A DNA stretch of 64,000 nt, from contig JAITTY010000006.1 in the NCBI GenBank assembly GCA_031286695.1, positions 496,001 to 560,000 on the forward strand. Reading direction: 5' to 3'. Every line of letters begins with the position of its first letter. Within the stretch, counting starts at the first letter, position 1. Position numbers and translations under genes: made by a program. Origin of the DNA: Sphingobacterium sp. Its GTDB lineage: Bacteria > Bacteroidota > Bacteroidia > Sphingobacteriales > Sphingobacteriaceae. This document shows, in pieces, positions 1 to 7,983 of this stretch. The notes under the pieces are model-generated. The model was not told the DNA's origin, made no database searches, and worked only from the letters and a program-made list of their open reading frames with translations.

Positions 1-777
1 GCCATATGTATAAATTATATCATCAAAATTTCCATTGATAAGGTAATCACTTTTCAAATTAGCTAAAATTTGGAAATCGTTAAAGATATCAAATGGAGCT
101 AATCTAAAATTTAGTCTGTTAGCTGAGAAAGTATCTAAGAAAACTTTTACTCTTTCGATAAATGTTTCATCTAAAAGTGTAGCATTCATTTGATCCTCGA
201 TCATTTTATCATACTTCCTCTCCAATGCATTTAATTTATTTATATCCTTATTTGAGTTTGGTTTTGTTTTTAACTCTCTTCTCAAATTATTTATCTCTTC
301 CTTGTGGCTCTTATATTCAGGAGTTTCAGTTAATGCCGAACTATAAATTAGTCTTTGTATTTCATTGAAGTTGGACATTATTCGTTTAAAACGTTCAAAA
401 TCTTCGAATGTACACCATCCGGTCGCTTTTATATATTTAAACCTCGGAACTTCAAGTAAAAACTCATTAAAGCTTTTTTGTCCTTTATCAAAATTCTCGT
501 TTATATCCGTCAGAATATTTTTCTCTGTTAGTGATTGTTCTATCTGATTGAGTAATTCATGGTAAATTTCTATGGTTTCGGTTCTTAAATACTTTTCTTT
601 GTCGTTACCACCAAGCTTACCTTTTAGCAATTTGATGTCAAATCCCAATTCCGCATTTCCTCCAGATTCTTGTTCGATAGTTTTTGTTAATTTACTCAAT
701 AATCCTTCATTCAATTGGCTATTGAGCGATTTAGCTTTGTCGTAATCAAAATAGATTAAATCCTTTATTGTACTCAT
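1..777 (-). CDS. DUF6414-like protein, partial at window edge
   Basis: The minus-strand frame is open from ATG at 777 to the window edge (259 codons, C-terminus missing). The N-terminus begins MSTIKDLIYFDYDKAKS and continues SQLNEGLLSKL, followed by a Gly/Ser-containing stretch. This pattern recalls the DUF6414 family, whose members start with a short strand plus a 'D-x-x-x-x-S-x-x-Q-x-x-x-G' helix; the match is from memory and not verified. The middle (about residues 150-200) is Lys/Glu-rich and probably a coiled coil. No signal peptide or membrane segment is seen. It is the last visible gene of a minus-strand set with the two genes upstream (gap of 70 bp). The low GC of this stretch against the rest of the window suggests acquired DNA. 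The function is unknown; a defence role would be inference only. Confidence 0.6.
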   Translation of the reverse strand, partial: MSTIKDLIYFDYDKAKSLNSQLNEGLLSKLTKTIEQESGGNAELGFDIKLLKGKLGGNDKEKYLRTETIEIYHELLNQIEQSLTEKNILTDINENFDKGQKSFNEFLLEVPRFKYIKATGWCTFEDFERFKRIMSNFNEIQRLIYSSALTETPEYKSHKEEINNLRRELKTKPNSNKDINKLNALERKYDKMIEDQMNATLLDETFIERVKVFLDTFSANRLNFRLAPFDIFNDFQILANLKSDYLINGNFDDIIYTYG

Positions 778-847
778 AAAATATCTAATAATATGTAGCT
801 ACAATATAATAAAAATAGAAAATATTAGTCAATATATTTACTGATAT

Positions 848-2101
848 TTAACTGAAAATGTTACTTTCAAACCTCACCACCAACTCCCTAAAATCAGCAA
901 CAAACTTCGACTTATCAAACGACAGTCCTTTATGTTTCTTGGCTTTGAAAAGATGATTGTTACAAAAATAATCCCAGACTTTCGTTAGTTCTCCAACCTC
1001 CCGAAATTCGAGAAGAGCTTCGAACCTTTCATCTTGGCACCCCAGATCACCGACCAGGTTGTAAAAGTTTACAAAATCAGCGAGAGTGTTTACGGAAACT
1101 GAATCTACTTCGAAACCATCAATAATTTCCTTGGGAGAATAAGTAACCGATATGGTTGGAGGTAAGGCTTCCATGCCCGATAGCCATGCTTCTAAATTAA
1201 CAGGTGCTTTAAAGATATCGTTATTACTCTTCAATAAAGTGAGCAACTCTTCTATGGAAGAGGATAGAAGAACATTACCGTCAATAGAAGTGAGTAACTT
1301 ATCGTTTTCGTCGCTATCTTCATACCAAATGAAAAATTGACCTTCGTAAGTATTTATTGGTATATATCGGGAAATCCAGATCCTATGGTCTTGACAATGT
1401 TCCAGAGACTTTTCAGTTTCGTTTAAAATCTTACTATATGTAATCCTCATATTGTCTACCCCTTCTTGCAATGCAAATTCTGGATCGACGCTTTTATTTG
1501 TCAATTTCGAGAGAGCAATTTGTAATTCCAAAGGGCTGAAAGCGTTTTTAAATCTCGATTTGAGAATAATATAGATATTGAGCGCAAATTTTGGCTTGTG
1601 AAAGTAATGGCGTGAGATTAATTTTTTCAAAATATCAAGCAGCTCTGGGTTGACTTTAGATCTTGATCCTTTAGTAACCTCTATTTTCCAACGATAGTTT
1701 CTGGTTGTACCATCTTTATAAGTGACAGTAAATTTATAATAATCTACTTCCGAATATTTGTCTGTTTCTCGTGTATGAGTGCCGCGGATATCAATGGTTT
1801 CTTTTGGGGAAATATCGTTTGGTATAATTTTCCGGATACCGGTTGACGCAATGGCGGGTAAAATATCTAGATACTCGGTCTTAATGTGTTCTTTGAAAAA
1901 AGGATTGAGAATTTCGGAGAAATACTTATTCACCTTTCCCATTAAAAACGAAACTTCTCGCTCAGATATCTTTTTCTTTTTGCAGATTTCATAAAAATTA
2001 ACTAGAATTTCGAAATCAATTCTTGAGACTTTTTGCCTGCTAAGGTGTTCTGTAATTGATATAATTTGGTTATCTTCTTTCTCTTCCATTGGTGTGGCCA
2101 A
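848..2101 (-). CDS. Hypothetical protein, 417 aa (accessory island)
   Basis: An intact 417-codon ORF of soluble character, without signal peptide or membrane helix. I do not recognise the family. An N-terminal charged helical part (about residues 1-75) is followed by a mixed alpha/beta region containing a 'KFTVTYKDGTTRNYRWKIE' strand pair near residues 128-146, a helical middle, and a C-terminal part ending in a conserved-looking FVADFRELVVRFE helix. Alternative starts exist: the second Met (MEEKED) is four codons in. It lies 31 bp after the small HTH-like gene and 70 bp before the DUF6414-like gene on the same strand, so the three probably form one transcript. The sequence is AT-rich like its neighbours. 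It may belong to a mobile defence island, but no catalytic motif supports a specific function. Confidence 0.7.
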   Translation of the reverse strand: MATPMEEKEDNQIISITEHLSRQKVSRIDFEILVNFYEICKKKKISEREVSFLMGKVNKYFSEILNPFFKEHIKTEYLDILPAIASTGIRKIIPNDISPKETIDIRGTHTRETDKYSEVDYYKFTVTYKDGTTRNYRWKIEVTKGSRSKVNPELLDILKKLISRHYFHKPKFALNIYIILKSRFKNAFSPLELQIALSKLTNKSVDPEFALQEGVDNMRITYSKILNETEKSLEHCQDHRIWISRYIPINTYEGQFFIWYEDSDENDKLLTSIDGNVLLSSSIEELLTLLKSNNDIFKAPVNLEAWLSGMEALPPTISVTYSPKEIIDGFEVDSVSVNTLADFVNFYNLVGDLGCQDERFEALLEFREVGELTKVWDYFCNNHLFKAKKHKGLSFDKSKFVADFRELVVRFESNIFS

Positions 2102-2132
2102 TTTACTCGACCCAAAAGTAAGAAAATTTTGA

Positions 2133-2609
2133 TTAAGCTAAATATTTTCCATTGTTTAGCTTCAATATATTGTTGGAAATCAACTTTTCCAGAAGATCAT
2201 TAATTACCTTTCGTTTTTCTGACATGTTTTCTGTCAAATATAGATGTTCAAAAATGTCATTTAATGACTTTTCCTGTTTGAAATAGCCAATTTCTTTCAT
2301 TCCCACAATTACTTCTTCCGCATTTAACGGATTATTCAAACTAAAAACCACTTTGTCAACCAATGTGCCATCGCTATAGGGAGAATTATCTGGAGGAAGG
2401 AGGTCATGTATTTCCCAGTCAAGAGCATTGGCGATTGACGGGAAGTCAATGTGTAAATAATGTCCTCTCCGGACGCTTTCAATATTCTGTACAAATTCCT
2501 CGCTCTTACCTATTATCCTTCCAAAAGCTTTAGCTGATATCCCTAAAATAAGCCTACGTTTTTTGCTATTGTTAATTACATATAATGCAAGGCGCGTGAT
2601 TTTTTCCAT
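2133..2609 (-). CDS. Small HTH-like (XRE-type) protein
   Basis: A 158-residue protein. Residues about 18-62 (ILGISAKAFGRIIGKSEEFVQNIES, then a recognition-like helix and 'IANALDWEIHDLLPP') have the layout of an XRE/Cro-type helix-turn-helix: a helix, a 'S-x-x-x-F-G-x-x-x-G' turn, and a closing segment typical of HTH_3 proteins. The C-terminal half (about 95-158) looks like a winged-helix or dimerisation part ending NNGKYLA. It starts at ATG 2609 and is the first gene of the minus-strand set 2609-1, so it may control the two genes downstream. No membrane or export signal is seen. The HTH assignment is by pattern; the biological role is inferred from position only. Confidence 0.65.
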   Translation of the reverse strand: MEKITRLALYVINNSKKRRLILGISAKAFGRIIGKSEEFVQNIESVRRGHYLHIDFPSIANALDWEIHDLLPPDNSPYSDGTLVDKVVFSLNNPLNAEEVIVGMKEIGYFKQEKSLNDIFEHLYLTENMSEKRKVINDLLEKLISNNILKLNNGKYLA

Positions 2610-2687
2610 ATTGCTATTTACAGCAATTGTTATTCTTTTTGAATTTTAATAGGGTTTGTAAAATTTTTATTTTTGTTAATAAATTTT

Positions 2688-2695
2688 TATATTTG
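2688..2695 (+). promoter_or_regulatory. TAnnTTTG-type -7 promoter box
   Basis: TATATTTG matches the Bacteroidota -7 consensus TAnnTTTG exactly. A T-rich stretch with TTTTG (2671-2675) lies upstream, though closer than the usual -33 spacing. Transcription would start near 2703 on the plus strand and run into the hairpin unit ending at 2920. Confidence 0.4.
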
Positions 2696-2748
2696 TCTTA
2701 TGAATTTCAGGTGTAACTACTTGTTATTCTATATTTAAATAGGCTTGT

Positions 2749-2892
2749 ATGCTGAATCATGTCTTAGAAAACCTAGGAAATTTTCAATTGGCGCAGATTC
2801 GGGAGATCAAGGCCTTATCTCTATCTTTGTTTTCAGCAAAGGAGAGATGGGCTTCTCTTGTTTTCGTCAATAGGCTTCCTAGGGCCTTCTAA
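2749..2892 (+). other. 47-codon ORF in leader/short transcript
   Basis: ATG at 2749 opens a 47-codon frame ending at TAA 2890-2892. The product would be amphipathic (LSLSLFSAKERW near the centre) and is not recognised. The 3' end of the frame contains the 5' arms of the hairpins that precede the T-run at 2915-2920, so it could be a leader peptide ORF, a small protein on a short transcript, or chance coding within an RNA element. No clear Shine-Dalgarno is seen. Confidence 0.25.
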
Positions 2893-2920
2893 GGAGAATA
2901 AGAAGGTCCATCTCTTTTTT
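2842..2920 (+). terminator. Nested hairpins with T-run (terminator/attenuator-like)
   Basis: Two mutually exclusive stems can be drawn. The inner one pairs GGGCCTTCT (2882-2890) with AGAAGGTCC (2901-2909), nine pairs including one G-U. The outer one pairs AGAGATGG (2843-2850) with CCATCTCT (2908-2915) and extends inwards. Either is followed at once by TTTTTT (2915-2920). The shared 3' arm is what an attenuator would use; a plain terminator of a short transcript is equally possible. Confidence 0.5.
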
Positions 2921-2986
2921 ATAGATATCCTTCTTTTATATCAGATTCATAATTCAAGCTTTTTTATAAACTTAAAAAAGAGAGTT

Positions 2987-3152
2987 ATGAACATCAATGA
3001 ACACCGAGTTTTTTTAGGCATTCCCCCTTAGCTTATGTGTAGAAACAGATCCTTGTGATCATATCCGAAAACAGTGTCAGTGTGCCTATATCAACTGCTG
3101 TGTTAACCAATTTTTAGACGACTATATCGGAAAAATTTTACGAGTTATTTAA
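2987..3152 (+). pseudogene. Broken Cys-rich small ORF
   Basis: ATG 2987 (after an AGAGAG stretch) reads 14 codons to TAG 3029. The +1-shifted frame is then open from 3018 to TAA 3150-3152 with 44 codons that include six cysteines (C-x6-C-x6-C-x-C-x4-CC). The two pieces are separated by homopolymers TTTTTTT (3009-3015) and CCCCC (3023-3027), typical sites of frameshift mutation or sequencing error. Joined, they would give a protein of about 55 residues. No family is recognised. It could also be chance. Confidence 0.3.
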
Positions 3153-3216
3153 CTATCTAATCTTAGGCATTCGCTTAGGAAAGGGATAAATTATAACCAT
3201 TTTTAGAACCTTAAAA

Positions 3217-4818
3217 ATGAACAATTTTTATAAGGCTGGGAGAGAACTGTCTATAATAAAAGGGCATCCCAGCTCAAAACAAATTACATCAAAAAGCTTC
3301 ATAACCTTATTTGATAAGGTAGTCAATATTCCAGTTCTACAGATTGCATTACTTGTAATCTTGTTTGTATTAGTTTCTATGTTTAGTTTATCCGCTCAGA
3401 CGCCCCGCAAGGACAGCGGGGCCGATGGGCTTCTAATCAAATATCTCAAAATAGGGGATACGATCCCGCAGGCTCTTTGGGACTTGAAGCTTGATGTCGT
3501 CGGGCATCCTACAGGAGTTCAAACCATCAGCTTACGTGATTACAACACTAAAAAGCTAATCATCCTAGATTTTTGGGCTACTTGGTGCTCATCTTGCATA
3601 GCCGCATTTCCTGGTCTATATAAATTGCAGGACGAAATGGAGGATCAGGTAAAGGTACTGTCGGTCACTTATCAAGATCCCGCTGCCATAGAAAAATTCA
3701 TCAACAAAAGTGAATTTATCCAATCAAGCGGACTGGCCGATAGATTCTCGTCCATTGTCAACGACAAGGTACTGACCAAATTTTTTGAGAAAGACGCAAT
3801 CCCATTTGTTGTATGTATTGATAACAATGGTGTGGTACGTGCATTAGCTATGCCGAGCGAACTAAATGCTCTCGCTGTGAAGCAAATGATCAAAGACCGA
3901 AATGCAGTACCTGTAGCGGCCAAAGTGCTTGCATTTGACCAACCGTTGCTTCAACCTTATTATGATAATAAGATCCACAACTATTATTACAGCACCTTGT
4001 TGCCCTATGGTCAGGGTATATCACAAGCAAGCAGTTTTGAGGTGGACTCCACAGGTCAATTTAAGCATCTAGTTGTCCCCAACCTTAATGTATTTATGCA
4101 ATATGGTGTCGCGCTGCAAAATGCTGAAAATTATATTGCCGGCCTTTCCAAGATTCGTTCTAGACGTATATTAGAAATGAATACTCCCGATAGTATAATC
4201 GACAGATTGGAGGAAGATCGAAATTTCTGGAAATATACCTACGAATCGGTCAGTCCGATTCTGTGGAATGATAATACCGTTTACAAAAAAATGGAAAGCG
4301 ATCTCAATTTCTATCTTGGGATGAAAGGATCTTATCAGCTACGTGATGTTGAATGCTTGGTGATACGGTGTACTGATCGTAAAAAGCCCAATCAAAGTAA
4401 GAAATTAGCTAAAGTACCAACAGTCATATTGAACGGTCTTGTGGAGAATGACGGGAGTTCCGATGGCAAGTTTTTGCAAAAGGCACATCTTGGAAACAAC
4501 AAGGCAAAGAATGCATTTATCGGAATAGAAATAAAGAATATCCCCAATCTGTTTAACCTGAGGTCTTTCTCGGTATTGCCGTTTATGGTCGATGAAACAG
4601 GGCTTGATGAAAGGATAGACTTATCGCTTCCCGATAATCTCAGCGATATAGACCAATTAAAACAGGCTTTTGCGGCACAGGGACTGATTTTATCGCTTGA
4701 AAGGCGCAAGATGATCATGTTCGTATTAACGCAGGATGGATTTAAAGACAGTGGTAGTGTAATGAAATTGACGCGCTACGGTTATGTAGCCATGAGAGGA
4801 AAGGAGGCGGTACGATGA
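3217..4818 (+). CDS. TlpA-like thioredoxin-fold protein with large C-terminal extension
   Basis: A 533-residue membrane-anchored or exported protein. Residues about 40-60 form one hydrophobic segment ending in LSAQ, either an N-in membrane anchor or a long signal peptide with an unusually long (about 38-residue) leader. Residues 75-215 are a TlpA/AlkC-TSA-type thioredoxin fold: 'LDFWATWCSSC' carries the redox pair C124/C127, and the cis-proline is in DAIPFVVC (P196). The remaining 320 residues match nothing I know. Its stop overlaps the start of the SusC gene (ATGA), so the two are translationally coupled. TlpA-like proteins beside SusC/SusD pairs are common in Bacteroidota. A periplasmic thiol-disulfide role for the locus is plausible, but the substrate is unknown. 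Confidence 0.85.
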   Translation: MNNFYKAGRELSIIKGHPSSKQITSKSFITLFDKVVNIPVLQIALLVILFVLVSMFSLSAQTPRKDSGADGLLIKYLKIGDTIPQALWDLKLDVVGHPTGVQTISLRDYNTKKLIILDFWATWCSSCIAAFPGLYKLQDEMEDQVKVLSVTYQDPAAIEKFINKSEFIQSSGLADRFSSIVNDKVLTKFFEKDAIPFVVCIDNNGVVRALAMPSELNALAVKQMIKDRNAVPVAAKVLAFDQPLLQPYYDNKIHNYYYSTLLPYGQGISQASSFEVDSTGQFKHLVVPNLNVFMQYGVALQNAENYIAGLSKIRSRRILEMNTPDSIIDRLEEDRNFWKYTYESVSPILWNDNTVYKKMESDLNFYLGMKGSYQLRDVECLVIRCTDRKKPNQSKKLAKVPTVILNGLVENDGSSDGKFLQKAHLGNNKAKNAFIGIEIKNIPNLFNLRSFSVLPFMVDETGLDERIDLSLPDNLSDIDQLKQAFAAQGLILSLERRKMIMFVLTQDGFKDSGSVMKLTRYGYVAMRGKEAVR

Positions 4819-7800
4819 AAAACTGTCTTTTAATTATGTTGATCTGTGTTGCACTATGTTTGAAAGCATTCGCACAGGGACAATCAGTCAGGGTTCAAGA
4901 TCATGATACAAAACGACCTATTGCTGCTGTATCTATTAATGATTGCGATGGAAAAGCCTTCGGCGCGACCGATGCACAAGGAGAGCTGCTACTGAAAGGA
5001 AAGATCAGCTGTCTTATTTTTCGACGTCTTGGCTATCACCCTGATACGCTATCGCTAGAATCTATAACTCGACACAGTTGGATAGTATACCTCAGACCTC
5101 AAGTAAATGAATTGGAAGAGGTACAGGTATCGACAGGTTATCAGACCCTACCCAAAGAAAGAGCAACCGGAGCTTTTGATGTGATCGGAAAGAAAGAACT
5201 GGATAGGCAGATAGGTCCTAATATTCTCAATAGATTGGATGGATTGAGCAACGCCATATTATTTGACAAACGTGGTGGCAATCAGAGTAATTTTATGGTC
5301 CGAGGCCTGAGTACGATTACTGAAACGATCAAAGGACCTTTAATTGTAGTTGATAACTTTCCTTACGAGGGCGACATCAACGATATTAACCCCAATGATG
5401 TGGAAAATATTACGGTGCTCAAAGATGCAGCAGCTACTTCCATTTGGGGTGCTAAGGCTGGCAATGGTGTGGTCGTCATTACGCTAAAGAAAGGAAAATT
5501 TGATGTGCCGATCCATCTTTCTGTAACGAACAATATCTCTGTTGTTGATCGGGAAGATCCCTACTACCGATCACAGGTAGACAATTCAACCTATATCGAG
5601 GCGGAGCGATTTCTCTTTAATCAAGGTTATTACGATAATACGCTCAATAATAAGATCTATAATCCTGTGGTCAGTCCCGTAGTTGAGCTGTTGAACGATT
5701 ACCGAAATAAACTTATTGATGACTCGACTTTGGAAAGTCAATTGAAAGCAATTGCTCATGGAGACTTGCGTGGAGATATGGCCAGATACCTGCGCCAAAA
5801 AGGAATTAATCAACAGTATAATGTTCAGCTGAGTACAGGTAGCGAGAAGCTAGCGTCTATTTGGTCGGCCGGATTTGATAAGGTACGGAGTAATATCGTT
5901 GGCAATGAAAATAGTCGGTTTACATTGCGTACAGAGCAGACATGGCGACCAATTTCAAAATTAGTACTGACGGGCGGAATGCAGTTCAATGCAAATAAAG
6001 TTACCAACAATGGTATTTCATCCTTGGGAATCGGAAGTTCGGGGCTAGCTTATCCTTATTCTCGTCTCATGGATAGCAATGGCAATCCGAGTCGATTGGA
6101 GCAAAACTACAGAAGTCGTTTTTTAGATACGCTGGGCGGAGGTAAATTGTTGGATTGGTCGTATTATCCCTTAGCTGATCAGAAACTATTGGATAAGACG
6201 GATAATACGAATGTGCTGAAATTTGACCTTGCAGCAGCATACGAATGGATAAAAGGGCTGCGGTCTGAATTGCGGTATCAGTATTTTACATCAAATGGAC
6301 TCGCTCAGGATCGGATGGATCATAACTCATTTTATGTGCGTGATCTCGTCAATAAATATAGTCAATTAACAGGAAATGTAATCGAGCGCCCTATTCCACT
6401 GGGTGATATTTTGGATAGAACTTCAAATAGACAGTATGGTCACAACTTACGGGCACAAATATCTTACGATAAGCAATCCCACTTGGGCGATTTGAAGGTG
6501 CTGATCGGTGGTGAGATAAGGGACAATAGAGGGTTGGGGAATACCTATCGGCAGTACGGTTACGATAATGATCTCAAAATATCCCAACCTGTTGATTACC
6601 GGACAATATTTACCTATTACGCAGGTCTTGGAAGCAATACGATCTGGTACAACGCTAATGATGAGCGTAATGTGGACCGTTTTGTCTCCGTCTTCTTTAA
6701 TGGATCATATAATCTGCTCCACAAATATACTATTTCAGCAAGCGCGCGTCGCGATGCATCAAATCTGTTTGGCGTAAATGCCAACAACCGATGGAAACCG
6801 CTGTGGTCGGTCGGTGGTCTTTGGAACGTCGATCGCGAAAGCTTTTATACTTGGAAATGGATGCCAAATTTGGCTTTGCGAGCAACTTATGGAAAAAGTG
6901 GAAATGTGAACAATTCCGTTCCTGCGCAAACAACCATAACCTATAATTCCAGCCCGGGGGTATTGGGAGGATTTACCAATGCGTATGTCAATAATCCGCC
7001 CAATCCTGACCTACGTTGGGAAGATGTAAGCCAGCTAAATCTAGGCCTCGACTTTGGCTTAAAACACAATCGAGTGACGGGATCGGTAGCATACTTTAAT
7101 AAAAAAGCAACAGATCTGATCGCGATTGTGAATGTTGATGCAACGGTAGGTGTTGATTATTTAAAAAGAAACGCCGCAAGCCTTTGTACACAGGGGTGGG
7201 AAGTACAGCTCAATACGTTGAACATCGATGCCGCGTTGCAATGGCACACGACCTGGTTATTTTCTTCCAATAAAACCAAGATCATTAACTATAGCTATCG
7301 GTCCAACGTGAATGCTGATATGGTAAATTCGGGGCAATCGCTTACCCCAATAGAAGGTTATGCTGCTTATAACCTGGTCAGTTACCGATTTATGGGCCTG
7401 ACAGCCGATGCTGGCAATCCTCAATTTAGTGTAAATGGAAAGCCCTATTCCAATTATGCCGATTTAAGGACCAAAGTTTCTCTTGAAGATCTGGTATTTC
7501 ATGGATCTGCACTTCCTGAACAGTTCGGGAGTATCAGGAACACTTTTACTTATGGCGCTTGGGAAGCCGGTATTAACATTGCTTATCGTTTCAACTATTT
7601 TTTTAGAAGGGAATCGGTCAATTATTCGTCGTTATCCTCCAATATTCCACTCCATAACGATTATTACAAAAGATGGCAAAAAACGGGTGATGAGGCTACG
7701 ACTAATGTTCCCGCATTCAATTATCCATTGAATTCCAATAGAGATCAGTTTTATATGAACTCCGACATTTTGGTGGAGAAAGGTTATAACATCACTTTGC

Positions 7801-7982
7801 AGGACATTAGCTTGAGCTACCGGTTGAATCCTAAATTGGGCTCTTTCAAAAGTATTTCCCTGCAAGCTTATGCCCGTAATCTCGGTGTGATTTGGAAGGC
7901 GACCAAACTAGATTTGGACCCAAATGGAATTACCATGCGGATTCCTGTGCAATTTTCCTTAGATGTAAATGCTCAATTTTAA
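4815..7982 (+). CDS. SusC/RagA-family TonB-dependent outer-membrane receptor
   Basis: A 1055-residue TonB-dependent transporter. A signal peptide (about 1-20, ending AFA before Q) is followed by a short carboxypeptidase-regulatory-like domain (about 24-95), a linker with a TonB-box-like region near LEEVQVSTGYQ, and a plug domain about 110-230 containing FMVRGLSTI, 'PLIVVDNFPYEGDINDINP' and 'ENITVLKDAAATSIWGAKAG', which is the SusC signature block. The rest is a beta-barrel ending in an aromatic residue (AQF). It overlaps the upstream thioredoxin gene by four bases and is followed directly by a SusD gene, so all three form one operon. It imports an oligomeric nutrient (glycan, peptide or other) through the outer membrane with its SusD lid. 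No hydrolase is linked, so the substrate cannot be predicted. Confidence 0.95.
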   Translation: MKNCLLIMLICVALCLKAFAQGQSVRVQDHDTKRPIAAVSINDCDGKAFGATDAQGELLLKGKISCLIFRRLGYHPDTLSLESITRHSWIVYLRPQVNELEEVQVSTGYQTLPKERATGAFDVIGKKELDRQIGPNILNRLDGLSNAILFDKRGGNQSNFMVRGLSTITETIKGPLIVVDNFPYEGDINDINPNDVENITVLKDAAATSIWGAKAGNGVVVITLKKGKFDVPIHLSVTNNISVVDREDPYYRSQVDNSTYIEAERFLFNQGYYDNTLNNKIYNPVVSPVVELLNDYRNKLIDDSTLESQLKAIAHGDLRGDMARYLRQKGINQQYNVQLSTGSEKLASIWSAGFDKVRSNIVGNENSRFTLRTEQTWRPISKLVLTGGMQFNANKVTNNGISSLGIGSSGLAYPYSRLMDSNGNPSRLEQNYRSRFLDTLGGGKLLDWSYYPLADQKLLDKTDNTNVLKFDLAAAYEWIKGLRSELRYQYFTSNGLAQDRMDHNSFYVRDLVNKYSQLTGNVIERPIPLGDILDRTSNRQYGHNLRAQISYDKQSHLGDLKVLIGGEIRDNRGLGNTYRQYGYDNDLKISQPVDYRTIFTYYAGLGSNTIWYNANDERNVDRFVSVFFNGSYNLLHKYTISASARRDASNLFGVNANNRWKPLWSVGGLWNVDRESFYTWKWMPNLALRATYGKSGNVNNSVPAQTTITYNSSPGVLGGFTNAYVNNPPNPDLRWEDVSQLNLGLDFGLKHNRVTGSVAYFNKKATDLIAIVNVDATVGVDYLKRNAASLCTQGWEVQLNTLNIDAALQWHTTWLFSSNKTKIINYSYRSNVNADMVNSGQSLTPIEGYAAYNLVSYRFMGLTADAGNPQFSVNGKPYSNYADLRTKVSLEDLVFHGSALPEQFGSIRNTFTYGAWEAGINIAYRFNYFFRRESVNYSSLSSNIPLHNDYYKRWQKTGDEATTNVPAFNYPLNSNRDQFYMNSDILVEKGYNITLQDISLSYRLNPKLGSFKSISLQAYARNLGVIWKATKLDLDPNGITMRIPVQFSLDVNAQF

Positions 7983-7983
7983 C

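Noticed and set aside
365..547. 60-codon plus-strand frame
   Set aside because: Antisense to the DUF6414-like gene, which has a coherent protein over the full length.
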